Part shown: piece by piece, positions 1-6,636 of the stretch
Numbering within the stretch: position 1 is the stretch's first letter
How the letters are laid out: each line of letters starts with the position of its first letter
NCBI GenBank assembly: GCA_041743835.1
Contig: JBGTLW010000398.1
Location: 1-9,523 of the forward strand
DNA: 9,523 nucleotides
DNA from: JBGTLW01 sp041743835
GTDB lineage: Bacteria; Planctomycetota; Phycisphaerae; Phycisphaerales; Phycisphaeraceae
Reading direction: 5' to 3'
The notes under the pieces: model-generated
Told to the model about the DNA's origin: nothing
The model's input: the letters and a program-made list of their open reading frames with translations, nothing else
The model's database searches: none
Translations under genes and position numbers: made by a program

Positions 1-399
1 GGCGGCATCGCGCTCGAAGCCCGCTGCCCCTACCAGCCCCAGACCGAGCTGGTGCTCGACCACGCGGGCAGCCTCCACCTGCTCCGCAGGGACTCGCCGA
101 CTGCCGCGGACGCGGGTGGGCAAGCGGGGGACACGAGCGACATGGGCGCGATCCGGGCCGCGGTCGTGGACCTTGTCGAGGCGAGCAAGTGGGTGCGCGA
201 GCACCTGGCCCTGCTCAAGCTCACGATGCGTGAAGCGCACTTCGACGACACCCGCGAGCCGACGATGCACCTGTTCACCGCGAAGGCCCACCTCGCGACA
301 CCGATCGTCGCCAAGCTCGGCAGCGACGTGAAGCTACACCTCTTGCAGCAGGTCCACATCGGCCACGAAAGCACGTGGTTCTGCACGCCGTTGAACTGA
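1..399 (+). CDS. C-terminal part of an unrecognised protein (5' end outside window)
   Basis: The frame is open from base 1 and ends with TGA at 397-399, giving 132 residues of the C-terminal part of a longer protein. A GTG at 52 could be read as a start, but the same frame continues upstream in the same style (GGIALEARCPYQPQTELV), so the gene most likely begins before the window. Codons are strongly G/C-ending, as in the other housekeeping genes here, which supports real coding. I see no transmembrane segment or signal peptide in the visible part. It is mixed alpha/beta in character, with a helix-like stretch around residues 50-75 (AIRAAVVDLVEASKWVREHL) and a C-terminal His-rich end (LLQQVHIGHESTWF). 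I do not recognise the family. No gene follows it closely; a repeat-like spacer separates it from the next gene. Confidence 0.7.
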   Translation, partial: GGIALEARCPYQPQTELVLDHAGSLHLLRRDSPTAADAGGQAGDTSDMGAIRAAVVDLVEASKWVREHLALLKLTMREAHFDDTREPTMHLFTAKAHLATPIVAKLGSDVKLHLLQQVHIGHESTWFCTPLN

Positions 400-416
400 C
401 GGGACTTTGTATTGCA

Positions 417-493
417 GCCAAGACGCAGAGGACGCCAAGGAAGGCCTTCTCTTAACTTCAAATGTCTCGACTTGGCGCTCTTGGCGCCTTGGC
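417..493. repeat. Imperfect inverted repeat built on GCCAAG / CTTGGC
   Basis: The left arm at 417-440 and the right arm at 470-493 are reverse complements at 18 of 24 positions, with a 29-base loop. Each arm has two GCCAAG-type words: GCCAAG at 417 and CGCCAAG at 433 on the left, CTTGGCG at 471 and 481 region on the right. Words of this kind are, from memory, common in intergenic spacers of planctomycetes and other environmental bacteria, often near GxxExxY genes; no such gene is visible here. The imperfect match suggests an old, decaying copy. It falls inside an open frame that would extend the next gene upstream to 407, which argues that extension is not coding. Confidence 0.5.
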
Positions 494-568
494 GGCCATA
501 ACCGCTTTGGAGTTGTTCACAAGGGTCAATGGATTGCGAGGGGCGGGCGGGCAGCCTATTTTGTGGCC

Positions 569-1465
569 ATGCCATTGACCGCTCGCCGGCTGCAACACAA
601 CCCGATCATCACCCCCGACACGCCCGGCTACGACGCGGCGGAGCTTGGTCAAAATATCAATGGCCCATCCCTGATCCGCACACCCGATTGGTTGCCCGGC
701 AGGCTCGGCCGATACTACCTGTACTTCGCGCACCACCAGGGCAGGCACATCCGGCTGGCGTTTGCCGACGACCTTGCGGGGCCATGGAACATCCACGCGC
801 CCGGCACACTGCAACTCGACCAGACGCCCTTCGCTGAACACATCGCGTCGCCAGATGTCCACGTCGATCACCACAACCGCCGACTGGTCATGTACTACCA
901 CGGCCACGGCGGGGTCGCCACGCCACGCGGCATCGAGCAGGCAACCATGGTCGCGCTCTCAAGCGACGGCCTCCACTGGCAGACCCACACGCAGATGCTC
1001 GGCGAGTCCTACTTCCGTGTGTTCAAGTTCGAGGGCATGACCTACGCCATCGCCAAGGGTGGGCGGCTGTACCGCTCGGCCGACGGCCTCACGGACTTCG
1101 CGCTCCGCCCCGGGCGGATGGATTACTCGGGGCGACACTGGGCCGTGCGTGTGCGGGCCAGCCACATCGACTGGTTCTACTCCCGGTGGGGTGATGAGCC
1201 CGAGCACCTGCTGCACGCGACCACGCCTTTGCCCGCCGAGTGGACCGATTGGCGGCTGCACGGCCGGCGGCCCCTGCTCGCGCCCGAGCACGACTGGGAA
1301 GGCGCGAACCTGCCCACGGCCGTGTCCCTCCCCGGCGCGATCCACGCCCCCGCCCACGAGCTGCGCGACCCAGCCTACTTCGAGGATGAGGATGGCCAGG
1401 AGTACCTGCTCTACACCGTCGCCGGTGAAGCCGGCATCGGGATCGCGGAGCTACTGACGGTGTGA
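569..1465 (+). CDS. Five-bladed beta-propeller protein, GH43/GH117-like glycoside hydrolase fold
   Basis: I place the start at ATG 569, giving 298 residues. An in-frame TTG at 407 would add 54 residues, but they run through an inverted repeat and read as low-quality sequence, whereas the recognisable protein begins right after 569 (MPLTARRLQHNPIITP). The opening NPIITPDTPG, the block GRYYLYFAHHQGRHIRLAFA (47-66) followed by DDLAGPW (67-73), the SPDVHVD segment (94-100) and MYYHGHG (108-114) repeat the blade pattern of GH43/GH117-like propellers, where each blade ends in 'yyLyya...I.lA.S.dl.GPW'. The late RDP (266-268) followed by YLLYTVAGEAGIGIAEL closes the propeller. Acidic residues D17, D96 and D267 are possible active-site residues, but I cannot assign them. 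There is no signal peptide, so it is probably cytoplasmic. The substrate is unknown, and no sugar-uptake genes flank it. A weak or absent Shine-Dalgarno precedes it. Confidence 0.72.
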   Translation: MPLTARRLQHNPIITPDTPGYDAAELGQNINGPSLIRTPDWLPGRLGRYYLYFAHHQGRHIRLAFADDLAGPWNIHAPGTLQLDQTPFAEHIASPDVHVDHHNRRLVMYYHGHGGVATPRGIEQATMVALSSDGLHWQTHTQMLGESYFRVFKFEGMTYAIAKGGRLYRSADGLTDFALRPGRMDYSGRHWAVRVRASHIDWFYSRWGDEPEHLLHATTPLPAEWTDWRLHGRRPLLAPEHDWEGANLPTAVSLPGAIHAPAHELRDPAYFEDEDGQEYLLYTVAGEAGIGIAELLTV

Positions 1466-1528
1466 GAACCACTCCCGTTAAAACCTGTCAAAACGGCAGA
1501 TTCGGAGTCGGGGAGATGCTTCCAAGAC

Positions 1529-1558
1529 CTTGAAAAACAATCATTTACGAAATGAAAT
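1529..1558 (+). promoter_or_regulatory. Candidate promoter for the dnaJ-clpB unit
   Basis: CTTGAAA at 1529-1535 equals the -35 word of E. coli heat-shock sigma-32 promoters. The same place also gives TTGAAA (1530-1535), a 17-base gap and TGAAAT (1553-1558), four of six matches to a housekeeping -10. The sigma-32 -10 (CCCCAT) is absent. A second possible -10, TATGAT, lies at 1578-1583 without a matching -35. This AT-rich patch is the only promoter-like part of the gap before the co-chaperone gene. No CIRCE (HrcA) inverted repeat is present. Confidence 0.3.
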
Positions 1559-1595
1559 CAGGCACACGTTTTGCATCTATGATGACAATCAAGAA

Positions 1596-1618
1596 GCCCA
1601 CGGACTGAGTCCGTGGGC
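1596..1618. repeat. Perfect 10-bp hairpin in the dnaJ leader (palindromic repeat, copy 1)
   Basis: The left arm GCCCACGGAC (1596-1605) and right arm GTCCGTGGGC (1609-1618) pair perfectly around a TGA loop. It lies 54 bases upstream of the dnaJ-like start, so it would be in the 5' untranslated RNA if the promoter at 1529-1558 is used. It is followed by GTTTGGGG rather than a U-run, so it is a poor terminator for the upstream gene. The shape (GCC...GGC ends, about 10-bp stem, tiny loop) matches the hairpins inside clpB and the prepilin gene. Confidence 0.65.
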
Positions 1619-1672
1619 GTTTGGGGAATATTTGAGGAACTTCCGGGGGGTGCCGATCCGGAGTGAACACCG

Positions 1673-2626
1673 ATGGCTGTGAAGTTTGAAGACTATTACA
1701 AGACGCTGGGTGTCTCGCGCGATGCGAAGCCCGATGAGATCAAGCGCGCGTACCGCAAGCTGGCGCAGAAGTACCACCCCGATCGGAACAAGGATGGGGA
1801 TGCGGCTGAGAAGTTTTCGCGTGCGAATGAGGCGTACGAGGTGCTCAAGGACGACGAGAAGCGGAAGATGTACGACCGCCTCGGGCAGAACTGGAAGCAG
1901 GGCCAGGAGTTCAAGCCCCCGCCGGGGTATGAGGACCGCTTCCGCGGCGCGGGCGGTGCGCACCGGGGCGCGGGTCCGGGCGGGATGCAGTACGAGTTCC
2001 ACACCTCCGGCAGCAGCGGCCGCAGCGCCTTCGCGGAGATGTTCGAGCAGTTGTTCAGCGGGCAACGCTCCGGCGGGTTCACGATGGACGACCTGCTCGC
2101 CGGCCGGGCCGACCCAAACGCAGGCTTCGGCCGGGGTGGCCAGGCCCAGGCCCCGCCGCCGCAACAGTCCGAACACGAGCTTGCGATCTCGCTGCACGAG
2201 GCGTACCACGGCACGACACGCGCGCTCAACGTGCAGGGGCCAAGCGGCAACAAGACGCTGGAGGTCAAAGTCCCCGCGGGCGTGAAAGCCGGCTCAAAGA
2301 TACGCCTGCGCGAGCATGGCCTGCTGCTCAAGATCAGCATCGCGCCGGACCCGCGCTTCACCCTCCACGGCAGCGACCTGATCGCGGATGTGAAAGTCTC
2401 GCCAGCCACAGCCGCGCTTGGCGGCAAGGCGGAAGTGCCGACGCTCGACGGCGCGGTCACGCTCACCATCCCGCCGGGCACCTCGTCTGGCCAGCAACTG
2501 CGGCTCAAGGGCAAAGGGCTTGGCGAGGGCGACCTGCTGGCCCGCGTCATGATTGTCGTGCCCAGGACGCTCGATGAAAAACAACGCGCGGCTTACGAAA
2601 AGCTGCGCGATGCCGAATCTGTGTAG
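1673..2626 (+). CDS. cbpA: DnaJ-class co-chaperone without zinc finger (CbpA/type II J-protein)
   Basis: The J domain occupies about residues 6-71 (DYYKTLGVSRDAKPDEIKRA...), with the DnaK-stimulating HPD motif at 35-37 and the usual ending YDRLGQNWKQG. A Gly/Phe-rich linker follows to about residue 160. From about 165 comes the client-binding beta-barrel part, with PDPRFTLHGSDL and LGGKAEVPTLDG followed by IPPGTSSGQQLRLKGKG, which are hallmarks of the DnaJ C-terminal domain. No cysteines and no CxxCxGxG repeats are present, so this is the zinc-free type; length (317) is close to E. coli CbpA (306). It should deliver unfolded or aggregated proteins to DnaK and stimulate its ATPase. GGAG at 1660-1663 sits 9 bases before the ATG. 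The stop is 83 bases before clpB on the same strand, suggesting one operon for disaggregation. The symbol cbpA reflects architecture only; many genomes label such genes dnaJ. Confidence 0.9.
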   Translation: MAVKFEDYYKTLGVSRDAKPDEIKRAYRKLAQKYHPDRNKDGDAAEKFSRANEAYEVLKDDEKRKMYDRLGQNWKQGQEFKPPPGYEDRFRGAGGAHRGAGPGGMQYEFHTSGSSGRSAFAEMFEQLFSGQRSGGFTMDDLLAGRADPNAGFGRGGQAQAPPPQQSEHELAISLHEAYHGTTRALNVQGPSGNKTLEVKVPAGVKAGSKIRLREHGLLLKISIAPDPRFTLHGSDLIADVKVSPATAALGGKAEVPTLDGAVTLTIPPGTSSGQQLRLKGKGLGEGDLLARVMIVVPRTLDEKQRAAYEKLRDAESV

Positions 2627-2670
2627 CCGGGGGAAATCCGGGGGCAATCCGGGGGAAATCCGGGGGGGGG
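2627..2670 (+). repeat. 11-base tandem repeat x4 forming a canonical G-quadruplex motif
   Basis: Immediately after the dnaJ-like stop, the unit CCGGGGGAAAT is repeated with period 11: 2627-2637, 2638-2648 (one change, CAAT for AAAT), 2649-2659, and a fourth copy 2660-2670 in which the tail has become all G. This gives G-runs of 5, 5, 5 and 9, each separated by exactly six bases (AAATCC, CAATCC, AAATCC). That satisfies the standard four-G-run quadruplex rule. The runs are on the coding strand, so both DNA and the dnaJ-clpB transcript could fold. The tract ends 27 bases before the clpB Shine-Dalgarno. Confidence 0.85.
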
Positions 2671-2709
2671 TAAGCGGGACGAAAGCACGGGGCAAACGGA
2701 GTACCCACC

Positions 2710-5502
2710 ATGGAATTCAGCAAACTCACGCAAAAAACGCAGGAAGCACTCAAGCAGGCGCAGGACCTCGCGGTGGAGCATGGCCATCCGGCCGTCGACG
2801 CCGACCACTTGCTGCTCGCGCTGTGCGCGCAGCCCGACGGCCTGGTGCCCCGCCTCTTCGATAAGCTCGGCCGACCCGCCGATGTCATCGCCGCCGAGCT
2901 CAAGAGGCAGATCGACCGCAAGCCCAAAGTCACCGGCAGCGGCGCGACGGGCAGCGCAGCCAACCAGCTCGCGATCACCCCACAGCTCCAGCAGGTCTTT
3001 GTCGATGCGCAGAAGCAGATGCAGAGGCTCAAGGACGAGTACCTCTCCGTCGAACACGTCGTGCTGGCGATCCTCGACAAGCCCGACACCACTGCCACCG
3101 GCGGCATCCTCAAGCAACTGGGCATCACCCGCGAGGCGTTCCTCGGCGCGCTCACCTCGGTGCGCGGCAACCAGCGCGTCCAGTCCGACAACCCCGAGGC
3201 GACCTACGAATCGCTGGAGAAGTACGGCCGAGACCTCGTGCAGATGGCGCGCGACGGCAAGCTCGACCCGGTGATCGGTCGGGACGAAGAGATCCGACGC
3301 ACCATCCGCATCCTGTCGCGCAAGACCAAGAACAACCCGGTGCTCATCGGCGAGCCGGGCGTCGGCAAGACCGCCATCGCCGAGGGCCTGGCGCAGCGGA
3401 TCGTGCGCGGCGACGTGCCAGAAGGCCTGAAAAACAAGACGATCTTCGCGCTGGACATGGGCTCGCTCATCGCGGGTGCCAAGTTCCGTGGCGAGTTTGA
3501 AGAGCGCCTCAAGGCGGTGCTCAACGAGGTGAAGAACGCCGAGGGGCGGATCATCCTGTTCATCGACGAGATGCACACCATCGTCGGCGCGGGCAAGGCG
3601 GAGGGCTCGATGGACGCGGGGAACATGCTCAAGCCCATGCTCGCGCGGGGCGAGCTGCACTGCATCGGCGCGACAACACTCAGCGAGTACCGCCAGCACG
3701 TGGAGAAGGACGCGGCATTGGAGCGGCGGTTCCAGCCGGTGCTTGTGGAGCAGCCGAGTGTGGAGGATTCGATCAGCATCCTGCGTGGCTTGCGCGAGCG
3801 GTTCGAGGTGCACCACGGCGTGACGATTCAGGACGGCGCGCTGGTCAGTGCCGCTGTGCTCAGCAATCGTTACATCACCGACCGGTTCCTGCCGGACAAG
3901 GCGATCGACCTGGTCGATGAGGCCTGCGCGATGATCCGCACGGAGATGGACTCGATGCCCGCGGAGCTCGACGCGGTGACGCGGCGGGTCATGCAGCTTG
4001 AGATCGAAGAGGCGGCGCTCAAGAAGGAAAAGGACGCGGCCAGCATGCAACGGCTCGACGTGCTGCGCAAGGAGTTGGCCGACGCCCGCGCGGAAGGGGA
4101 TGCGTTGCGTGCCCGGTGGGAACAGGAGAAGGGCGGCATCGACCGCGTGCGTCAGCTCCGCGAGCAGATCGAGCAGGTGCGTCACGAGATGGAGCGGGCC
4201 GAGCAATCGTATGACCTCAACAAGGCCGCGGAACTGAAGTACGGCCAACTCCCCGAGCTAGAGAAGCAGCTCAAGGAGATGGAAAACCAACGCCCATCCC
4301 CCCAACGCCCATCCGCTCCCGCGGATGGGGGCCCCCACGCCGTGGACGGCGTGGGCGTTGATGATGCCGTGGGCGTTGCCGACACCTACCCCACCGGCAA
4401 ACTCTTCCGCGACAAGGTCACTGAAGACGAGATCGCGCAGATCGTCGCGCGGTGGACCGGCATCCCGGTGACGCGGCTGGTGGAGGGCGAGCGTGAGAAG
4501 CTGCTCAAGCTCGACCAGACGCTGCACGAGCGCGTCATCGGGCAGGACGAAGCGGTGCAACTGGTCGCCGACGCGGTGATCCGCGCGCGGGCCGGCATCA
4601 AAGACCCCCGCCGCCCGATCGGTTCGTTCATCTTCCTTGGGCCGACCGGCGTGGGCAAGACCGAGCTGTCCAAGGCCCTGGCCGAGGCCCTTTTCGACAG
4701 CGAGCAGAACCTCATCCGCATCGACATGTCCGAGTACATGGAGAAGCACGCGGTGAGCAGGCTGCTGGGCGCCCCGCCGGGGTACATCGGCTTCGAGCAG
4801 GGCGGGCAGCTCACCGAGGCCGTCCGCCGCAAGCCCTACAGCGTGCTGCTGTTCGACGAGATCGAGAAGGCCCACCCCGATGTGTTCAACGTGTTGCTGC
4901 AGATCCTCGATGATGGCCGAGCCACCGACAGCCAGGGCCGCACCGTCGATTTCAAGAACACCGTCATCATCATGACCAGCAACATCGGCAGCCAATACCT
5001 GATGGACGACGCCCTCCTCCCCCAACGCCCATCCGCCCAACCCCCATCCGCCCAACCCCCATCCGCCCAACCCCCATCCGCTCCCGCGGATGGGTCCCCC
5101 GACGCGTCCCCGGATGAGATCAGCCCCCAAGCGCGCAACGCGGTGATGGCCGCCTTGCGTTCGCACTTCCGCCCCGAGTTCCTCAATCGTGTGGATGACA
5201 TCGTGCTCTTCAAGCCGCTGAGCCTCGCCCAGATCACGCGCATCGCCGACCTGCTGGTGGACGACCTGCGCAAACGGCTTGCGGATCGGCGGGTCAGCAT
5301 CACACTCACCGACGCCGCGAAACAACACATCGCCGAGGCCGGCCACGACCCGGTGTATGGCGCGCGTCCCCTCAAGCGCTACCTGCAACACGCGCTGGAG
5401 ACCGCCTTGGGCCGACGCATCATCGCCGGCGACGTGCCCGATGGCTCGACGGTCACCGTCGATGCGGGTGATCAGGGGCTGGCCATCACGGTGAACAGTT
5501 AA
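2710..5502 (+). CDS. clpB: ClpB protein disaggregase (Hsp104 family) with two extra inserts
   Basis: This is a 930-residue AAA+ unfoldase that, with DnaK/DnaJ, pulls proteins out of aggregates. In order: Clp N-domain (about 1-150); first ATPase with Walker A GEPGVGKT (214-221), Walker B ending D286-E287 and arginine fingers R339-R340; coiled-coil middle domain (about 415-525) that contacts DnaK; second ATPase with Walker A GPTGVGKT (644-651), Walker B VLLFDE (712-717), arginine finger R827 in FRPEFLNR, and sensor-2 GAR (884-886). The pore loops are KFRGEF (Phe259 where E. coli has Tyr) and GYIGFEQGG (Tyr692). E. coli ClpB is 857 residues; the excess is mostly two Pro/Ser/Ala-rich inserts, about 528-563 (between middle domain and second ATPase) and about 770-801 (ahead of FRPEFLNR). 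Both are encoded by palindromic DNA. Catalytic residues are intact, so the protein should be active. GGAG at 2698-2701 is 8 bases before ATG. It probably shares a transcript with the upstream DnaJ-like gene. Confidence 0.96.
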   Translation: MEFSKLTQKTQEALKQAQDLAVEHGHPAVDADHLLLALCAQPDGLVPRLFDKLGRPADVIAAELKRQIDRKPKVTGSGATGSAANQLAITPQLQQVFVDAQKQMQRLKDEYLSVEHVVLAILDKPDTTATGGILKQLGITREAFLGALTSVRGNQRVQSDNPEATYESLEKYGRDLVQMARDGKLDPVIGRDEEIRRTIRILSRKTKNNPVLIGEPGVGKTAIAEGLAQRIVRGDVPEGLKNKTIFALDMGSLIAGAKFRGEFEERLKAVLNEVKNAEGRIILFIDEMHTIVGAGKAEGSMDAGNMLKPMLARGELHCIGATTLSEYRQHVEKDAALERRFQPVLVEQPSVEDSISILRGLRERFEVHHGVTIQDGALVSAAVLSNRYITDRFLPDKAIDLVDEACAMIRTEMDSMPAELDAVTRRVMQLEIEEAALKKEKDAASMQRLDVLRKELADARAEGDALRARWEQEKGGIDRVRQLREQIEQVRHEMERAEQSYDLNKAAELKYGQLPELEKQLKEMENQRPSPQRPSAPADGGPHAVDGVGVDDAVGVADTYPTGKLFRDKVTEDEIAQIVARWTGIPVTRLVEGEREKLLKLDQTLHERVIGQDEAVQLVADAVIRARAGIKDPRRPIGSFIFLGPTGVGKTELSKALAEALFDSEQNLIRIDMSEYMEKHAVSRLLGAPPGYIGFEQGGQLTEAVRRKPYSVLLFDEIEKAHPDVFNVLLQILDDGRATDSQGRTVDFKNTVIIMTSNIGSQYLMDDALLPQRPSAQPPSAQPPSAQPPSAPADGSPDASPDEISPQARNAVMAALRSHFRPEFLNRVDDIVLFKPLSLAQITRIADLLVDDLRKRLADRRVSITLTDAAKQHIAEAGHDPVYGARPLKRYLQHALETALGRRIIAGDVPDGSTVTVDAGDQGLAITVNS
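4287..4378. repeat. Palindromic repeat insert 1 inside clpB (copies 2 and 3)
   Basis: Two 15-base tandem copies (4287-4301 and 4302-4316, 14 of 15 identical, CCAACGCCCATCCSC) lead into a hairpin: left arm CCCATCCGC (4308-4316), loop TCCC, right arm GCGGATGGG (4321-4329). A second hairpin follows at once: left arm CCCACGCCGT (4334-4343), loop GG, right arm ACGGCGTGGG (4346-4355). Then the 11-mer CGTGGGCGTTG appears at 4350-4360 and again at 4368-4378. All of it stays in the clpB frame and encodes RPSPQRPSAPADGG... and VGVDDAVGV. It lies exactly at the loop joining the middle domain to the second ATPase. Confidence 0.85.
5021..5094. repeat. Palindromic repeat insert 2 inside clpB (copy 4) with 15-base tandem array
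   Basis: Four head-to-tail 15-base units, CCCAACGCCCATCCG (5021-5035) and three copies of CCCAACCCCCATCCG (5036-5080), end in the same hairpin as in insert 1: left arm CCCATCCGC (5073-5081), loop TCCC, right arm GCGGATGGG (5086-5094). Thus only the left half of the element is multiplied. The array is in frame and encodes QRPSA followed by three QPPSA repeats and PADG. It sits between the conserved TSNIGS strand and FRPEFLNR of the second ATPase, where ClpB proteins vary in length. Confidence 0.88.
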
Positions 5503-5791
5503 CCCCCGCACGCGTCGCCCGGCAAGGATCGGTGAGCACAAATTGAGATTGCGGTGACGCTTCGGCATCAAAAAAGTCTAACTAAACTCTTTTTCGCCAT
5601 TTAAGCCCGCAAATCGTCTGATTTTGGTCGCAGTCGGGGGCTCTCCATTTTGCGGGGCAGGCACTGGCGGTTAACCGGCGTTCAGATACAATTTGCATCG
5701 CGTTAATGTTGCGTGAGCGTTCTTTAGGGTAGATGCTTTCATCTCAATCCGGCCTGCTTGCTTTGGAAACCCTTGATTATCGGAGGTTATC
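5503..5791 (+). other. Intergenic region clpB to PEP-CTERM gene 1, with possible promoter elements
   Basis: No gene is visible. The segment 5568-5592 is AT-rich with an A-run and a T-run that can pair imperfectly (AAAAAAGT ... ACTCTTTTT), a possible transcription end for clpB although the stem is weak. CGGTTAACCG at 5668-5677 is a perfect 10-base palindrome. TACAAT at 5687-5692 matches a housekeeping -10 at five of six bases, but no good -35 lies 16-18 bases upstream. TTTAGGGT at 5723-5730 recurs in the other PEP-CTERM leader at 6561-6568. The region ends in a strong Shine-Dalgarno, GGAGG, at 5782-5786. Confidence 0.35.
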
Positions 5792-6427
5792 ATGATCCAG
5801 AAGAAGCGTTGGCAGATGGCGTGGTCGGTGGCGGCCGTGGTGTGTGCGGGCTCGGCTCAGGCCGCGGTCCTCGTGGACCTGCGCGACCCCACGCCTGCGG
5901 GCCCCGGCGACACGCCCACGGCTGGGGAAGTGCTGGAGCAGAACCTGCCCTTCACCGTGGTCGATGGACCCAACAGTGCCATCCTCACCGCGTCGGCGGT
6001 CGGAGGCGTTGTGCTGGCGAACAACGACTCGATGGGCGTGAACGCACCGGGTACAGACACAGCCCACGAGATCGAGGGCGCGCTTAGCGAATCACTCACG
6101 CTTATGTTTGACAAGCCGGTGGAGATCAGTTGGTTCGATCTGTCAGGCGTGGGGGCCAACATCGCGGACGGCGCAAAGATCACCATCGGTGCCTTCTCCA
6201 TCGACTTGTTCACAGGTGCCACGACGGAGTTCAACGGCTCGACTGATGTGTACACGCCCACCACGCCCATGAGCGTAGCCGCCAACCAGGCCATCGTCTT
6301 TAGCCCGAGCAGCGGCACCGCGTCATTTGGCGTGCAGGGCATGATGGTGACGATCATCCCCGAGCCGGCATCGCTCGCGCTGGTGGGCTTGGGTGCGTTG
6401 GCGTTGCTCCGCCGCCGCGTGCGCTGA
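5792..6427 (+). CDS. PEP-CTERM exported protein 1
   Basis: This 211-residue protein has a Sec signal peptide: basic start MIQKKRWQ, a hydrophobic stretch WSVAAVVCAG, and a likely cut after AQA (24). The middle, about 25-185, is a beta-rich, acidic, Thr/Gly-rich extracellular domain with no catalytic motif that I recognise. The tail is a PEP-CTERM sorting signal: PEP at 190-192, a hydrophobic segment LALVGLGALALL (195-206) and a basic end RRRVR. In known systems such tails are cut by an exosortase; no exosortase is in the window. ATG 5792 is supported by GGAGG 6 bases upstream and by the signal peptide starting there. The Cys at 18 is not in a lipobox, so it is not a lipoprotein. Function is unknown; surface or extracellular-matrix roles are typical guesses for this class. 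Confidence 0.85.
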   Translation: MIQKKRWQMAWSVAAVVCAGSAQAAVLVDLRDPTPAGPGDTPTAGEVLEQNLPFTVVDGPNSAILTASAVGGVVLANNDSMGVNAPGTDTAHEIEGALSESLTLMFDKPVEISWFDLSGVGANIADGAKITIGAFSIDLFTGATTEFNGSTDVYTPTTPMSVAANQAIVFSPSSGTASFGVQGMMVTIIPEPASLALVGLGALALLRRRVR

Positions 6428-6513
6428 CCAGCGTGCATCAAGGCAATGTTTCGTCGCGGCCTGCATCATCGAATCGAATAAATCTTTCGCCTCTACAGAC
6501 GGCCTACTCACCT

Positions 6514-6530
6514 GAACCGCTCTGCGGTTC
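6514..6530 (+). terminator. Hairpin after PEP-CTERM gene 1, possible terminator
   Basis: GAACCGC (6514-6520), loop TCT, GCGGTTC (6524-6530) form a perfect 7-bp stem 87 bases after the stop codon. It is followed by TTGCTGC, not a clear U-run, so terminator function is uncertain. A second small hairpin, CGATC (6539-6543) with GATCG (6548-6552), follows. Confidence 0.4.
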
Positions 6531-6562
6531 TTGCTGCGCGATCAGTGGATCGTGGGCGGTTT

Positions 6563-6576
6563 TAGGGTTAACCCTA
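6563..6576. promoter_or_regulatory. Perfect 14-base palindrome, possible operator
   Basis: TAGGGTTAACCCTA reads the same on both strands over 14 bases with no loop, the form expected of a dimeric regulator site rather than an RNA hairpin. Its centre GGTTAACC is also the centre of the palindrome at 5668-5677 in front of PEP-CTERM gene 1, and its left flank TTTAGGGT also occurs at 5723-5730. No regulator gene lies nearby. It is 458 bases from the start of PEP-CTERM gene 2, so its target, if any, is unclear. Confidence 0.35.
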
Positions 6577-6636
6577 TCCCAACAATTCCCTCACCGTCCC
6601 TGAAGACGGGCCAACTATCCTTCCTTCCGTTGACAA

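Noticed and set aside
407..568. Upstream extension of the beta-propeller gene from TTG 407
   Set aside because: It reads through the GCCAAG inverted repeat and gives no propeller-like sequence before MPLTARR.
1466..1672. CIRCE (HrcA) operator ahead of the chaperone operon
   Set aside because: Neither TTAGCACTC nor GAGTGCTAA is present; the only inverted repeat there is the GC-rich 10-bp hairpin.
2593..4248. A 551-residue open frame on the - strand opposite clpB
   Set aside because: It is a by-product of GC-rich codon use in clpB; it has no recognisable domain and overlaps a certain gene. The same applies to the - strand frames 4258-5571, 1696-2550 and 1589-2209.
5021..5094. CRISPR-like array in clpB
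   Set aside because: The units are contiguous 15-mers with no spacers and lie inside a coding frame.
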